Below, piece by piece: positions 8,753-18,288 of a DNA stretch of 64,000 bases (positions within the stretch are counted from its first letter, which is position 1; each line of letters begins with the position of its first letter). Below the pieces are notes generated by a model, which did no database searches, had not been told where the DNA came from, and was given only the letters and a program-made list of their open reading frames with translations. This stretch comes from Micromonospora inyonensis (GTDB lineage: Bacteria; Actinomycetota; Actinomycetes; Mycobacteriales; Micromonosporaceae). The DNA lies in contig NZ_FMHU01000001.1 in NCBI RefSeq assembly GCF_900091415.1, positions 620,001 through 684,000 on the forward strand, written 5' to 3'. The translations under genes were made by a program, and so were the position numbers.

Positions 8753-9379
8753 CTACTTCGAGTAGAGCTCGACGATCAGCTGCTCCTGGACCTGCGTGTC
8801 GATGACCTGCCGGGCCGGGAGCGAGTGCACCAGGATCTTCATCTGGCTGGGGATGGCCTCGAGCCAGGCCGGCACCGTCTTCGAGCCGGCCTCGGCCTGC
8901 GCCACGATGAACGGGGTGAGCTCCTTGCTCTTGCCCCGAACCTCGATGATGTCGTGCTCCTTCACGCGGAACGACGGGATGTCGACCTTCTTGCCGTTCA
9001 CCGTGAAGTGGCCGTGCTTGACCAGCTGACGGGCCATGTCCCGGGACTTGGCGTAGCCGGCCCGGTAGACCACGTTGTCCAGCCGCGACTCGAGGATCTG
9101 CAGGAGGACCTCACCGGTCTTGGCCTGCTTGGCCACGGCCTCCTCGTAGTAACCGCGGAACTGCTTCTCCAGCACGCCGTAGACGCGGCGGGCCTTCTGC
9201 TTCTCACGGAGCTGGAGCAGGTACTCCGTCTCCTTGGTGCGACCCCGGCCGTGCTGTCCGGGCGGGAACGGCCGGGACTCGAACGGGCACTTCGGGCCAT
9301 CGCACTTGCTGCCCTTGAGGAACAGCTTCATCTTCTCCCGCCGGCAACGGCGGCAGTCAGCACCGGTGTAACGAGCCAT
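8753..9379 (-). CDS. rpsD: 30S ribosomal protein S4 (zinc-binding form)
   Basis: uS4 binds the 16S 5' domain early in assembly and is part of the mRNA entry helicase site. Four cysteines in the N-terminus (C9, C12, C26, C31) form the zinc site of the C-plus version of S4. The S4 RNA-binding fold follows, with GHFTVNGKKVDIPSF. It has 208 residues. In E. coli S4 is the feedback repressor of this operon; no comparable pseudoknot could be assigned here. Confidence 0.98.
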   Translation of the reverse strand: MARYTGADCRRCRREKMKLFLKGSKCDGPKCPFESRPFPPGQHGRGRTKETEYLLQLREKQKARRVYGVLEKQFRGYYEEAVAKQAKTGEVLLQILESRLDNVVYRAGYAKSRDMARQLVKHGHFTVNGKKVDIPSFRVKEHDIIEVRGKSKELTPFIVAQAEAGSKTVPAWLEAIPSQMKILVHSLPARQVIDTQVQEQLIVELYSK

Positions 9380-9392
9380 CTCTCTCTACCTC

Positions 9393-9800
9393 TCAGACCC
9401 GGCGACGCTTCGGCGGACGGCATCCGTTGTGCGGCTGCGGGGTGACGTCGGCGATCTGGCCGACCTCCAGCCCGACGGCCTGCAGCGAACGGATCGCGGT
9501 CTCCCGGCCGGAGCCGGGGCCCTTCACGAATACGTCGACCTTGCGCATGCCGTGCTCCATCGCCCGGCGCGCGGCGGCCTCGGCGGCCAGCTGCGCGGCG
9601 AACGGGGTCGACTTGCGCGAGCCCTTGAAGCCGACCTGACCGGCGGAGGCCCAGGAGATGACCGCACCGGTCGGGTCCGTGATGGACACGATCGTGTTGT
9701 TGAAGGTGCTCTTGATGTGCGCCTGCCCGTGGGCGACGTTCTTGCGTTCCTTGCGCCGGACCTTCTTGACGGCGGCTCCGGCACGAGCCTTCGGTGGCAT
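9393..9800 (-). CDS. rpsK: 30S ribosomal protein S11
   Basis: uS11 of the 30S platform, near the E-site mRNA path. Recognised by the central [29 protein letters not shown] and the C-terminal [13 protein letters not shown], nearly invariant in bacteria. At 135 residues it has the basic Ala/Lys-rich N-terminal extension usual in actinobacteria. It lies between rpsM and rpsD with spacers under 20 bp. Confidence 0.98.
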   Translation of the reverse strand: MPPKARAGAAVKKVRRKERKNVAHGQAHIKSTFNNTIVSITDPTGAVISWASAGQVGFKGSRKSTPFAAQLAAEAAARRAMEHGMRKVDVFVKGPGSGRETAIRSLQAVGLEVGQIADVTPQPHNGCRPPKRRRV

Positions 9801-9818
9801 AAGTCTGTGCGCTCCTAG

Positions 9819-10199
9819 TTACTTCTTGCCGGGCTTCTTCTTGCCGGCGACGGTCCGCTTCGGGCCCTTCCGGGTCCGCGCGTTGGTCCTGGTCCGCTGC
9901 CCGCGCACGGGCAGACCCCGGCGGTGCCGGATGCCGGCGTAGCAGCCGATCTCGACCTTGCGGCGGATGTCAGCGGCGACCTCGCGGCGCAGGTCGCCTT
10001 CTACCTTGTAGTTCGCCTCGATGTGGTCGCGGAGCTGGACCAGCTCCTCGTCCGTGAGGTCCCGAGCGCGCTTGTCCGGCGAGATGCCGGTGGCGGCGAG
10101 CGTCTCCAGGGCGCGGGTGCGGCCCACGCCGAAGATGTAGGTGAGCGCGATCTCCATCCGCTTTTCGCGGGGGAGGTCGACGCCGACTAGACGTGCCAT
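9819..10199 (-). CDS. rpsM: 30S ribosomal protein S13
   Basis: uS13 of the 30S head, which contacts P-site tRNA through its basic tail and forms inter-subunit bridges. The ATG at 10199 gives [14 protein letters not shown] and 126 residues, the normal N-terminus and length; a longer frame upstream runs through the leader and is rejected. The tail ([18 protein letters not shown] region) is strongly basic as expected. A GGGAG box is 13 nt upstream. Confidence 0.97.
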   Translation of the reverse strand: MARLVGVDLPREKRMEIALTYIFGVGRTRALETLAATGISPDKRARDLTDEELVQLRDHIEANYKVEGDLRREVAADIRRKVEIGCYAGIRHRRGLPVRGQRTRTNARTRKGPKRTVAGKKKPGKK

Positions 10200-10432
10200 G
10201 TGCGGGCGTACTCCCTTGTGGTGTTCTGGCGGAGGTCTGAGCCCGCCCCACCCCGTTCCGACCACGTCACCGACCGGACGCGTCGTGACGCGTCGCGACC
10301 GGGGGCGGTCGTTGCCCGAACGGGCCCCGGCCTCCGACCGGGGGTCAGCCACGTGGGAGTACGCGATGCGTACCGCTCGCGGCTGGGACGAGCTGATGAT
10401 GTGGTGTCGGGATCCGCGGCCCGAACCAGATG

Positions 10433-10456
10433 GACCGACCGTCTCCACGGTCGGTC
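10433..10456 (-). promoter_or_regulatory. Hairpin in the rpmJ-rpsM spacer, possible attenuator
   Basis: GACCGACCGT and ACGGTCGGTC form a perfect 10-bp stem with a 4-nt loop just after the rpmJ stop. Two direct copies of TCAGCCCTGG (10454-10463 and 10466-10475) flank it, the second overlapping the rpmJ stop codon. The spacer (10200-10465) is 266 bp, unusually long for this operon, so a processing or control site ahead of rpsM is plausible. Confidence 0.5.
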
Positions 10457-10465
10457 AGCCCTGGT

Positions 10466-10579
10466 TCAGCCCTGGCGCTGCTTGTGACGCGGGTCGGAGC
10501 AGATGACCATGACCCGGCCGTGCCGGCGGATGACCCGGCACTTGTTGCAGATCCTCTTGACGCTCGGCTTGACCTTCAC
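10466..10579 (-). CDS. rpmJ: 50S ribosomal protein L36 (zinc-binding form)
   Basis: bL36, 37 residues, found by translating the short frame between infA and rpsM. The GTG start gives [14 protein letters not shown]; the zinc ligands C-x2-C, a later Cys in VICSDPRH and the His are all present, so this is the C-plus form. A purine-rich GGAAGTAAGG box precedes the start. It stabilises 23S rRNA late in large-subunit assembly. Confidence 0.95.
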   Translation of the reverse strand: MKVKPSVKRICNKCRVIRRHGRVMVICSDPRHKQRQG

Positions 10580-10676
10580 GGTTGCCTTACTTCCCATCTG
10601 GCCCGGAGACGCGACGAAGCGCGACGCCGGACGTCGAAGACGGACACGGGGACTACCCGGCCGTCGTCAGGCGTGG

Positions 10677-10898
10677 TTACTTGTAGCGGTAGACGATGCG
10701 CCCGCGGGTCAGGTCGTACGGCGAGAGTTCGACGACGACCCGGTCCTCCGGCAGGATGCGGATGTAGTGCTGCCGCATCTTGCCGCTGATGTGAGCCAGC
10801 ACCTTGTGACCGTTCGCGAGCTCCACCCGGAACATGGCGTTCGGCAGGGGCTCGATGACTCGACCCTCGATCTCGATGGCTCCGTCTTTTTTCGGCAT
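10677..10898 (-). CDS. infA: Translation initiation factor IF-1
   Basis: OB-fold factor that occupies the 30S A site during initiation. It has 73 residues beginning [18 protein letters not shown] and ending with the near-invariant [10 protein letters not shown]. It is the first gene of the infA-rpmJ-rpsM-rpsK-rpsD-rpoA-rplQ run. The 289-bp spacer on its 5' side separates it from map and should hold the promoter. Confidence 0.98.
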   Translation of the reverse strand: MPKKDGAIEIEGRVIEPLPNAMFRVELANGHKVLAHISGKMRQHYIRILPEDRVVVELSPYDLTRGRIVYRYK

Positions 10899-11187
10899 GT
10901 CCTCCGCTGTCCTGACGTCGGTTACTCCGGACGGCCCACAACGTCTTACACGAACGCCTGATGGTCATCAGGGTGTTCGAGCCAGCCGCGGCTCCGACCG
11001 CCACCGAAGCGCAGGGTGGGCATGCCGGAGTGGACGCTGTGCGCCGATCTGAAAGTGTACGCGGGCTGACCGGTGCACGCCAAACCGGCCACCCCGGTCA
11101 CTCGAAATTGGGACGAAAAGCCCGGACTGGGCCGACCTTTCGACACCGCTGACGACCCCGCCCCCGGTCGGGCGGGACCGGCGGAGA
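10899..11187 (-). promoter_or_regulatory. Intergenic leader upstream of infA
   Basis: Non-coding 289-bp stretch between map and infA. It probably holds the promoter of the infA-rpoA-rplQ transcript, since it is the longest gap before infA. I see no convincing -35/-10 pair, no strong terminator and no supportable small gene. Confidence 0.4.
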
Positions 11188-12039
11188 TCAGACTGCGGGC
11201 GAGTCGGCGGGCTGGCGGGAGGTCACCAGGTCGCCCAGGCGGGCCCGGCCGCCGTCCGGGGCGGTGAGCACCCAGACACCGTCCTCCAACAGCGCCATGG
11301 AGTGCTCGACGTGCGCGGCGACCGACCTGTCCCGGGTCACCACCGTCCAGCCGTCGGCGAGTTCGACGGTACGCGGCGAACCCATGGTGATCATGGGTTC
11401 GATGGCGAGCGCGATCCCCGGCACCAGGCGCGGTCCGCGCCCCGGGCGGCCGTGGTTGAGCACATGCGGGTCCTGGTGCATCTCGGTGCCGATGCCGTGC
11501 CCGCCGTACCCGTCGACGATGCCGTACCGGCCGCCCCGACGGACCGCGGTCTCCACCGCGTGGGAGATGTCGGTGAGCCGGCCCTTGCCGCTCGCCGCAC
11601 CCCGGGCCGCGGCGGCGATCCCGGCCCACATGGCGTCCTCCGCGACCTCGGCCATCCGCAGCAGGGCGGGGTCGGCCGCACCGACCCCGACCGTGATCGC
11701 TGCGTCCCCGTGCCAGCCGTCCAGGACGGCCCCGCAGTCGATCGAGATCAGGTCGCCCTCCCGCAGGACCTGGTCGGGCGAGGGGATGGCGTGCACGACC
11801 TGCTCGTTGACCGAGGAGCAGATCGAGGCGGGGAATCCGTGGTAGCCCTTGAACGAGGGAACCGCGCCCGCGCCCCGGATCACCGACTCGGCGATCGCGT
11901 CGAGGTCGGCGGTGCTGACCCCCGGGGCCACCGCCTCACGCATCCGCTGGAGGGCGGCGGCCACCACCAGGCCGGCGGCCCGCATCTTCTCGATCTGCTC
12001 GGGGGTCTTCAGCTGGATGTCCAGCTGGGGACGGCGCAT
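11188..12039 (-). CDS. map: Methionine aminopeptidase, type I
   Basis: Removes the initiator Met from nascent proteins; dinuclear-metal pita-bread fold. Metal ligands fall in [16 protein letters not shown] (two Asp), [12 protein letters not shown] (His), AIEPMITMG (Glu) and [10 protein letters not shown] (Glu). The ATG at 12039 ([18 protein letters not shown]) with a GAAAGG box upstream gives 283 residues; a TTG seven codons earlier is less likely. Between [15 protein letters not shown] and the active site the sequence is canonical. It is last in the secY-adk-map series. Confidence 0.96.
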   Translation of the reverse strand: MRRPQLDIQLKTPEQIEKMRAAGLVVAAALQRMREAVAPGVSTADLDAIAESVIRGAGAVPSFKGYHGFPASICSSVNEQVVHAIPSPDQVLREGDLISIDCGAVLDGWHGDAAITVGVGAADPALLRMAEVAEDAMWAGIAAAARGAASGKGRLTDISHAVETAVRRGGRYGIVDGYGGHGIGTEMHQDPHVLNHGRPGRGPRLVPGIALAIEPMITMGSPRTVELADGWTVVTRDRSVAAHVEHSMALLEDGVWVLTAPDGGRARLGDLVTSRQPADSPAV

Positions 12040-12129
12040 GACGCGGTTACCTTTCGTCAACGGGGAGGCGGGGGCACGACGGACGCGCTCGCACTCCCCG
12101 CACTCTAGCCGCCGCGCGACGCATGGCCC

Positions 12130-12197
12130 CAGCCGCCGTAGGACCGCAGGGCCCCCAGCCGTGGGAGCGCGGGACGTCAGCCGCCGTAGGAGCGCAG
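12130..12197. repeat. Partial duplication of the adk 3' end
   Basis: The final 20 bp of adk including its stop (12178-12197) recur with one mismatch at 12130-12149, 48 bp downstream of the gene. The copy lies in the spacer before map and keeps the sense of the original. It looks like a small tandem duplication that left a fossil of the adk C-terminus. Confidence 0.85.
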
Positions 12198-12830
12198 AGC
12201 GTCGATCGCCCGGACGGTGACGTCCTCGACCGGTCCGGTCGCGTCGATCCCGACCAGCTTGCCCTGGGCGCCGTAGTAGTCGACCAGGGGTGCGGTCTTC
12301 TCGGCGTACTCACGCAGGCGCGCGGCGATGGTCTCCGGCTTGTCGTCGTCGCGCTGGAACAGCTCCGCGCCGCAACGGTCGCAGATGTCGTCCCGGGTGG
12401 TCGCGTCGAACTCGACGTGCCAGATCTTGCCGCAGCCCCGGCAGGTACGCCGGCCGGAGAGCCGCCGGATCACCTCGTCGTCGTCCACGACCAGCTCCAG
12501 CACCAGTTCGAGCGCGGTCCCGAGGTCGGCGAGGAGCTTGTCCAGGGCGGCTGCCTGCGGCGTCGTCCGCGGGAAGCCGTCGAGCAGGAAACCCTCGGCG
12601 GCGTCCGGCTCGGCGAGCCGGTCCCGGACCATGTTGATGGTCACCTCGTCCGGGACCAGCTTGCCGGCGTCCATGTAGCGCTTGGCCTCGACCCCGAGCG
12701 GGGTGCCCTGCGAGACGTTCGCCCGGAAGATGTCCCCGGTCGAGATCTTCGGAACCGACAGGTGCGCGGCGATGAACTCCGCCTGTGTGCCCTTGCCCGC
12801 ACCCGGCGGGCCAACCAGAACGAGTCTCAT
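12177..12830 (-). CDS. adk: Adenylate kinase, long form with zinc LID
   Basis: Interconverts AMP, ADP and ATP. The P-loop [10 protein letters not shown], the FLLDGFPRT block and the LID domain are present; the LID holds four cysteines (CRGCGK and CDRCGA), the zinc-binding variant. At 217 residues it is the long type. It starts immediately downstream of the secY stop, with no gap, and is probably translationally coupled to secY, the classic secY-adk-map order. Confidence 0.98.
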   Translation of the reverse strand: MRLVLVGPPGAGKGTQAEFIAAHLSVPKISTGDIFRANVSQGTPLGVEAKRYMDAGKLVPDEVTINMVRDRLAEPDAAEGFLLDGFPRTTPQAAALDKLLADLGTALELVLELVVDDDEVIRRLSGRRTCRGCGKIWHVEFDATTRDDICDRCGAELFQRDDDKPETIAARLREYAEKTAPLVDYYGAQGKLVGIDATGPVEDVTVRAIDALRSYGG

Positions 12831-14159
12831 CTACCGCAGGAACCCTTCGTAGTTCCGCTGCATGAGTTGGCTCTCGATCTGTTTCACGGTCTCCAGACCC
12901 ACGCCGACCATGATCAGCACGGCAGTGCCGCCGAATGGGAAGTTCACGTATGCCTGGCTGTCCAGCCAGATGAAGAAGAAGTTCGGCAGGACCGAGATGG
13001 CCGCGAGGTAGAGCGCACCCGGCAGGGTGATCCGGCTGAGGATGAAGTCGAGGTACTCGGCGGTCGGCTTACCGGGACGGATGCCCGGGACGAAGCCGCC
13101 GTACTTCTTCATGTTGTCCGCGACCTCGGTCGGGTTGAACGTGATCGAGACGTAGAAGTACGTGAAGAAGATGATCAGCAGGAAGTAGACCGTGATGTAG
13201 ATCGGGCTGGTCGGGTCGGCCAGGTTGTTCTGGATCCACGCCTGGGTCTTGCCCGGGTCGGTCTGGTCGAAGAACTGGAGCGCCAACTGCGGCAGGTAGA
13301 GCAGCGACGAACCGAAGATGACCGGGATGACACCCGCCTGGTTGACCTTCAGCGGGATGTAGGTGGAGGTGCCGCCGTACATCCGCCGGCCGATCATGCG
13401 CTTGGCGTACTGCACCGGGATCCGGCGCTGCGCCTGCTCGATGAAGACGACCGCGGTGATGACCAGCAGGACCAGCGCGATGACGAGAGCGAACCAGCCC
13501 CAGCCCTTGCTGATCTTGATCTGCCAACCCTCGCTGGGGAGGCGGGCGGCGATCGAGGTGAAGATCAGGACGGACATGCCGTTGCCGACGCCCCGGTCCG
13601 TGATCAGCTCACCGAGCCACATCACCATGCCGGTACCGGCGGTCATGGTCATGACCAGGATGGTCAGGGTCAGCCAGTCCGGGATGCCGGTGCCCTCGGG
13701 GATGATCGGGAACTGGTCGCACTGGTTGTTGAAGAGCTGACCGGAGCGGGCCAGCGCGACGAAGGCCGACGCCTGGAGGACACCCAGCCCGAGGGTCAGG
13801 TACCGGGTGTACTGGGTGATCTTCGCCTGGCCGGCCTGGCCCTCCTTGCGGAGCTGCTCCAGGCGCGGGATAACCACCGTCAGCAGCTGCAGGATGATCG
13901 ACGCGGTGATGTAGGGCATGATGCCCAGCGCGAAGACCGAGAGCGACAGCAGCGCGCCGCCGGAGAAGAGGTTGAGCAGGTTGAAGACCCCGTTCGACCC
14001 CCCTTCCAGGCTGTCGATGCACTTCTGCACGTTCGCGTACGAGACGCCAGGGCTGGGCAGCGTCGCACCGAGCCGGTAGACCGCGATGATGCCGACTGTG
14101 AACAGCAGCTTCTTGCGCAGGTCAGGCGTACGGAACGCACTGAGAAAGGCGGACAGCAA
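12831..14159 (-). CDS. secY: Protein translocase channel subunit SecY
   Basis: Ten-helix channel of the Sec translocon. Family blocks include LGIMPYITASIILQLL, the GTSTYIPLKVNQAGVIPVIF plug-side region and FGGTAVLIMVGVGLE. I choose the TTG at 14159 because AGGAGG lies 6 nt upstream; this gives MLSAFLSAFRTPDLRKK and 442 residues, the normal N-terminus. A longer frame from 14303 crosses non-coding leader. SecE is encoded at 43912-44301. Confidence 0.96.
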   Translation of the reverse strand: MLSAFLSAFRTPDLRKKLLFTVGIIAVYRLGATLPSPGVSYANVQKCIDSLEGGSNGVFNLLNLFSGGALLSLSVFALGIMPYITASIILQLLTVVIPRLEQLRKEGQAGQAKITQYTRYLTLGLGVLQASAFVALARSGQLFNNQCDQFPIIPEGTGIPDWLTLTILVMTMTAGTGMVMWLGELITDRGVGNGMSVLIFTSIAARLPSEGWQIKISKGWGWFALVIALVLLVITAVVFIEQAQRRIPVQYAKRMIGRRMYGGTSTYIPLKVNQAGVIPVIFGSSLLYLPQLALQFFDQTDPGKTQAWIQNNLADPTSPIYITVYFLLIIFFTYFYVSITFNPTEVADNMKKYGGFVPGIRPGKPTAEYLDFILSRITLPGALYLAAISVLPNFFFIWLDSQAYVNFPFGGTAVLIMVGVGLETVKQIESQLMQRNYEGFLR

Positions 14160-14325
14160 CTTCTTCCTCCTGCGCGAGGCGGGCCGCCGGTGGAACCCTG
14201 GCGGGGACGGGGCGGGGTGCGGTCGGGCGAGCGCCCGATATCCATAGCTGGGAACGGACTCTAACAGCCCGACCGCTGTCCGGGCAGGCTTGCCCGGGAA
14301 CATATACCGGTAACGATGTGATTCG

Positions 14326-14361
14326 GAACACTGACACGCAGTAGAACACTGACAGGCAGTA
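14326..14361. repeat. Tandem 18-bp direct repeat upstream of secY
   Basis: Two adjacent copies of GAACACTGACAC/GGCAGTA (14326-14343 and 14344-14361) differ at a single base. They lie in the rplO-secY spacer between the rplO terminator and the secY start, where a secY promoter would be expected, so they could be regulator sites. Confidence 0.85.
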
Positions 14362-14408
14362 GACCGTGGCGCCCGCCAGTTGTCGACAACTGAACGAGCG
14401 CCACGGTC
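14362..14408 (-). terminator. Nested palindromic terminator after rplO
   Basis: An outer 11-bp stem (GACCGTGGCGC with GCGCCACGGTC) encloses a perfect 16-bp palindrome CAGTTGTCGACAACTG (14377-14392). The structure begins 10 bp past the rplO stop and separates the spc genes from secY-adk-map, which in many bacteria are one unit. Confidence 0.75.
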
Positions 14409-14417
14409 CTGGGTGCC

Positions 14418-14861
14418 TTACAGCTCGGTGACCGAACCACCGGCGGCGGTGATCTTCTCCTTGGCCGACGCGCTGAACGCGTGTGCCGACACCTGGAGCG
14501 CCACCCCACCGAGATCCCCGCTGCCGAGAACCTTCACCGGGTGGCCCTTGCGGACCGCCCCGGCCTCGACCAGCTCGTCGGGGCCGATCTGGCCGCCGTC
14601 GGGGAAGAGTTCGGCGAGCCGGTCCAGGTTGACCACCTGGAAGACCACCTTGAACTTGTTCTTGAAGCCCTTCATCTTCGGCAGGCGCATGTGGATGGGC
14701 ATCTGCCCACCCTCGAACGCCGGCGAGATGTTCTTACGGGCCTTCGAGCCCTTCGTACCGCGACCGGCGGTCTTGCCCTTGGAGCCCTCACCACGACCCA
14801 CCCGGGTCTTGGCAGTCTTGGCACCGGGCGCCGGGCGCAGGTGGTGGACCTTGATCGTCAT
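14418..14861 (-). CDS. rplO: 50S ribosomal protein L15
   Basis: uL15, a late-assembling large-subunit protein with an extended basic N-terminus. Recognised by [19 protein letters not shown], the [10 protein letters not shown] segment and [16 protein letters not shown]. It has 147 residues. The start codon shares one base with the rpmD stop (TAATG), indicating translational coupling. A strong palindromic terminator follows. Confidence 0.98.
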   Translation of the reverse strand: MTIKVHHLRPAPGAKTAKTRVGRGEGSKGKTAGRGTKGSKARKNISPAFEGGQMPIHMRLPKMKGFKNKFKVVFQVVNLDRLAELFPDGGQIGPDELVEAGAVRKGHPVKVLGSGDLGGVALQVSAHAFSASAKEKITAAGGSVTEL

Positions 14862-15043
14862 TACTCGACCTCCTCGACCTTCACGAGGTGGTTGACCGCG
14901 AAGATCATGCCCCGAATCTCGGGCCGGTCCTCCTTGACCACCACGTCGTTGATCCGCTTGAGACCGAGCGAACGCAGCGACTCACGCTGGTTGTGCTTGG
15001 TCCCGATCCCGGACCGGACCTGGGTGACCTTCAGGCGTGCCAT
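14861..15043 (-). CDS. rpmD: 50S ribosomal protein L30
   Basis: uL30, 60 residues: [26 protein letters not shown] and the usual [13 protein letters not shown]. The ATG shares one base with the TGA of rpsE, and its own stop shares one base with rplO, so rpsE, rpmD and rplO are tightly coupled. The protein binds 23S domain II. Confidence 0.97.
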   Translation of the reverse strand: MARLKVTQVRSGIGTKHNQRESLRSLGLKRINDVVVKEDRPEIRGMIFAVNHLVKVEEVE

Positions 15044-15657
15044 CAGGACGCCACCCCCGCCCGCGCGGCCAGCATCGCGGCCGGCGCGACATCCTCGACC
15101 GGCAGGCCACGACGGGCTGCGACCTGCTCCGGGGACTCCAGCCCCTTCAGGGCCGCCACCGTGGCGTGCACGATGTTGATCGGGTTCGACGAGCCGAGGC
15201 TCTTGGAGAGCACGTCGTGGATACCTGCGCACTCCAGCACGGCACGCACCGGGCCACCGGCGATGACGCCCGTACCGGCGGAGGCCGGCTTGAGCAGCAC
15301 CACACCGGCGGCGTCCTCGCCCAGCACCGGGTGCGGGATCGAGGCGCCGATCCGCGGCACCTTGAAGAAGTGCTTCTTGGCCACCTCGACGCCCTTGGCG
15401 ATCGCCGCGGGCACCTCCTTGGCCTTTCCGTAGCCCACGCCGACGGTGCCGTCGCCGTCGCCCACGATCACCAGGGCGGTGAAGCTGAAGCGACGACCAC
15501 CCTTCACGACCTTGGCGACGCGGTTGATCGCGACGACCCGCTCGAGGTGCGGGGTCTTCTCGACGGGCGCGTTTCCGCGGCCGCCCTCACGGCGGTTGTC
15601 GCGGCGACCACCCTCGTTGCCACCGGACCCGCCGCCACGGCGCTGTTGACCTGGCAT
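15043..15657 (-). CDS. rpsE: 30S ribosomal protein S5
   Basis: uS5 lines the mRNA entry site and influences decoding accuracy. The first 40 residues are a Gly/Arg-rich extension ([22 protein letters not shown]), followed by the canonical core [20 protein letters not shown] and [12 protein letters not shown]. It has 204 residues. The spectinomycin-loop region VKGGRRFSF is unaltered. Confidence 0.97.
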   Translation of the reverse strand: MPGQQRRGGGSGGNEGGRRDNRREGGRGNAPVEKTPHLERVVAINRVAKVVKGGRRFSFTALVIVGDGDGTVGVGYGKAKEVPAAIAKGVEVAKKHFFKVPRIGASIPHPVLGEDAAGVVLLKPASAGTGVIAGGPVRAVLECAGIHDVLSKSLGSSNPINIVHATVAALKGLESPEQVAARRGLPVEDVAPAAMLAARAGVAS

Positions 15658-15690
15658 CAGCAGCCTTCCTTCTCTCTCGTGACGGGGTTG

Positions 15691-16080
15691 TTAGAACTCG
15701 AGTCCGGCTTCGCGAGCGGCGTCGGCCAGCGCGGCGACCCGCCCCGCGTACCGGTTGCCACCACGGTCGAAGACGACCTTCGAGACGCCGGCGGCCTTGG
15801 CCCGCTCGGCGAGCAGGGCGCCGACCTTGCCGGCCAAGGCGCTCTTGTCGCCCTCGGTGCCACGCAGCGAGGCATCCAGGGTCGAGGCCGACGCCAGGGT
15901 GTGACCCTTGGTGTCGTCGACGATCTGGGCCACGATGTGACGCAGCGACCGGGTGACGACCAGGCGGGGACGCTCGGCGGTGCCGTTGACGTTCTTGCGC
16001 ACCCGGAAGTGCCGACGCGCACGCCCGACGGCACGCTTGGCGGCGACGCCGCGGCGGCGCTTGAGCAGCGTGGCGCTCAC
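15691..16080 (-). CDS. rplR: 50S ribosomal protein L18
   Basis: uL18 binds 5S rRNA in the central protuberance with L5. Core motifs [33 protein letters not shown] segment and [19 protein letters not shown] are present. It has 129 residues, with a basic N-terminus ([19 protein letters not shown]). It lies between rplF and rpsE in the spc cluster. Confidence 0.97.
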   Translation of the reverse strand: MSATLLKRRRGVAAKRAVGRARRHFRVRKNVNGTAERPRLVVTRSLRHIVAQIVDDTKGHTLASASTLDASLRGTEGDKSALAGKVGALLAERAKAAGVSKVVFDRGGNRYAGRVAALADAAREAGLEF

Positions 16081-16147
16081 TTCTTACCTGCCTTTCGGAT
16101 GGCCTTACGGCCGGCGGATGACCTCGCCCTGGTGCTAGCGATGGCGG

Positions 16148-16690
16148 TCACTTCTTGCCCGCCTTTCCAGCCTTACGGCGGATGACCTCGCCCTGGTACT
16201 TCACACCCTTGCCCTTGTAGGGCTCCGGCGGGCGGATCTTCCGGATGTTGGCGGCGACCTCACCGACGAGCTGCTTGTCGATGCCGGCCACGTGGAACAG
16301 CGTCGGCTTCTCGACGGTGAAGGTGATGCCGTCCGGGGCGGGGACCAGAACCGGGTGTGAGAACCCGAGCGCGAACTCGAGGTCCTTGCCCTTGGCGGTC
16401 ACCCGGTAACCGGTGCCGGCGATCTCCAGGCTCTTGCGGTAGCCCTCGGTGACCCCGATGATCATGTTCGCCACCAGGGTACGGCTCAGGCCGTGCAGCT
16501 CCTTGGCCTTCCGCTCATCGTTCGGGCGGTTGACCTGCAGCTCGCCGTTCTCCGCCTTCTCCACCGTGATCGGCTCGGAGACGGTGTGCGACAGCTCGCC
16601 CTTGGGGCCCTTGACCTTGACGGTCTGGCCGTCGATCGTGACATCGACGCCGGCTGGCACCGAGATCGACTTACGTCCAATACGCGACAT
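16148..16690 (-). CDS. rplF: 50S ribosomal protein L6
   Basis: uL6 sits by the sarcin-ricin loop and the factor-binding site. The ATG at 16690 begins [17 protein letters not shown] and gives 180 residues; the frame upstream overlaps rpsH and is not coding. The C-terminal repeat carries the near-invariant [16 protein letters not shown] segment. It lies 17 bp after rpsH. Confidence 0.98.
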   Translation of the reverse strand: MSRIGRKSISVPAGVDVTIDGQTVKVKGPKGELSHTVSEPITVEKAENGELQVNRPNDERKAKELHGLSRTLVANMIIGVTEGYRKSLEIAGTGYRVTAKGKDLEFALGFSHPVLVPAPDGITFTVEKPTLFHVAGIDKQLVGEVAANIRKIRPPEPYKGKGVKYQGEVIRRKAGKAGKK

Positions 16691-16706
16691 TTCTACCTGT
16701 CTCCCG

Positions 16707-17114
16707 TTACCAGACGAAGGCGAGGACTTCCCCGCCAACGCTCCGCTTGCGGGCCTGCCGGTCGGTGAGCAGCCCCTGGGACGTCGAAATGATCGCCACG
16801 CCGAGGCCGCCGAGCACCCGCGGGAGCCCATCCGACTTGGCGTACACCCGGAGACCGGGCTTGGACACACGCTTGATGCCGGCCAGGCTCCGCTCCCGGT
16901 TCTGGCCGTACTTCAGCTCGACGACCAGTCGCTTGCCGACGGCGCCCTCCTCGGGCTCCTCGGCCGACCAGGTGGCGATGTAACCCTCGGCCTTCAGGAC
17001 CTCGGCGATGTTCGCCTTGATCTTGGAGTAGGGCATCGTCACCCGGTCGTGGTACGCCTGGTTGGCGTTACGCAGACGCGTGAGCATGTCTGCGATCGGG
17101 TCGGTCATCGTCAT
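16707..17114 (-). CDS. rpsH: 30S ribosomal protein S8
   Basis: uS8 binds helix 21 of 16S rRNA; in E. coli it represses the spc operon. Typical start [20 protein letters not shown] and C-terminal [17 protein letters not shown] are present in 135 residues. The next Met two codons in is an alternative start. The 97-bp rpsN-rpsH spacer is long for this cluster and could hold a control site, although I see no clear structure. Confidence 0.97.
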   Translation of the reverse strand: MTMTDPIADMLTRLRNANQAYHDRVTMPYSKIKANIAEVLKAEGYIATWSAEEPEEGAVGKRLVVELKYGQNRERSLAGIKRVSKPGLRVYAKSDGLPRVLGGLGVAIISTSQGLLTDRQARKRSVGGEVLAFVW

Positions 17115-17211
17115 GGATTTCGTCTACCTTTCTCGCCGGGGTTCCCGCGGGTACGCCCGGGGGCCTACGGCGAAGAGACAGTGCAGCTGACGCGCGGAGC
17201 GCGCCGGGCCA

Positions 17212-17397
17212 TTACCAGGAAGCCTTGGACACGCCGGGCAGCTCACCGCGGTGGGCCATCTCCCGGATGCACACCCGGCAGAGACCGAACTTGCGGTAGA
17301 CCGCCTTCGGACGCCCGCACCGCTGGCAGCGGGTGTACGCGCGAACCGAGAACTTCGGCTTCGCGGCCGCCTTGAGAATCAGCGCCTTCTTGGCCAT
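17212..17397 (-). CDS. rpsN: 30S ribosomal protein S14, type Z
   Basis: uS14 of the 30S head in its short zinc-binding form: 61 residues with [20 protein letters not shown] supplying C-x2-C...C-x2-C. The N-terminus [16 protein letters not shown] and C-terminal [11 protein letters not shown] are standard. It starts 1 bp after the rplE stop. The zinc-free paralogue seen in some actinobacteria is not in this window. Confidence 0.98.
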   Translation of the reverse strand: MAKKALILKAAAKPKFSVRAYTRCQRCGRPKAVYRKFGLCRVCIREMAHRGELPGVSKASW

Positions 17398-17398
17398 C

Positions 17399-17968
17399 TC
17401 AGTTCTCCTTGAACGGGAAGCCCAGGAGCTTGAGCAGCGCCCGGCCCTCGTCGTCGGTCGTGGCGGTCGTGACCACCGTGATGTCCATGCCCCGCTGGCG
17501 ATCGATCCTGTCCTGGTCGATCTCGTGGAACACCGACTGCTCGGTCAGACCGAACGTGTAGTTGCCGTGCCCGTCGAGCTTGCGCCCGTCCAGACCGCGG
17601 AAGTCCCGGATACGCGGCAGCGCGATGGAGAGCAGCCGGTCCAGGAACTCCCACATCCGGTCGCCGCGCAGGGTCACCTTCGCGCCGATCGGCATGCCCT
17701 CGCGGAGCTTGAACTGCGCGATGGACTTGGTGGCCCGCCGCACCTGCGGCTTCTGGCCGGTGATGGTGGCCAGGTCGCGGACCGCGCCGTCGATCAGCTT
17801 GGCGTCGCGGGCGGCCTCGCCCACACCCATGTTGACGACGATCTTGACCAACCGCGGAACCTGCATGGGGTTCGCGTAGTTGTGCTGCTCCTGCAGCTTG
17901 GCCACGATCTCGTTGCGGTACCGCTCCTTGAGGCGCGGCAGGGTCTTGGTTTCGGTAGCCGTGGTCAT
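17399..17968 (-). CDS. rplE: 50S ribosomal protein L5
   Basis: uL5 contacts 5S rRNA and P-site tRNA. Motifs include [36 protein letters not shown] and the C-terminal [16 protein letters not shown]. The ATG at 17968 shares one base with the rplX stop (TGATG), giving 189 residues; a GTG one codon earlier is possible. Confidence 0.98.
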   Translation of the reverse strand: MTTATETKTLPRLKERYRNEIVAKLQEQHNYANPMQVPRLVKIVVNMGVGEAARDAKLIDGAVRDLATITGQKPQVRRATKSIAQFKLREGMPIGAKVTLRGDRMWEFLDRLLSIALPRIRDFRGLDGRKLDGHGNYTFGLTEQSVFHEIDQDRIDRQRGMDITVVTTATTDDEGRALLKLLGFPFKEN

Positions 17969-18288
17969 CACAGGTCCTTACCGGTGCTACGCGCGATGCG
18001 GACCTTCTGGCCGTTGTCGTCGAACCGGTACCCGATGCGGGTCGGCTTTCCCTCGGAGTCCAGGACCTGCACGTTGGAAACGTGGATCGGGGCCTCCTGG
18101 GTGACGATGCCACCGGTCTTGGCGCCACGCTGGGTGGTGCGGATGCGGGTGTGCTTCTTGACGCGGTTCACGCCCTCGACCAGGACCTTGTCCTGCCGCG
18201 GGTAGGCCGCGATGACCTTGCCCTTGGCACCCTTGTCCTTGCCGGCGATGACGACGACCGTGTCGCCCTTCTTGACCTTCACGGTCAC
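17968..18288 (-). CDS. rplX: 50S ribosomal protein L24
   Basis: uL24, an assembly initiator with a KOW motif ([20 protein letters not shown]). The GTG at 18288 has a GGAGG box 4 nt upstream and overlaps the rplN stop by 4 bp (GTGA), which supports this start and coupling. It has 106 residues ending in [12 protein letters not shown]. Confidence 0.97.
   Translation of the reverse strand: MTVKVKKGDTVVVIAGKDKGAKGKVIAAYPRQDKVLVEGVNRVKKHTRIRTTQRGAKTGGIVTQEAPIHVSNVQVLDSEGKPTRIGYRFDDNGQKVRIARSTGKDL

Noticed and set aside
12123..14264. 713-codon plus-strand frame across adk and secY
   Set aside because: Antisense shadow of adk and secY; composition dominated by Arg, Gly, Asp and Val as expected for reversed GC-rich codons.
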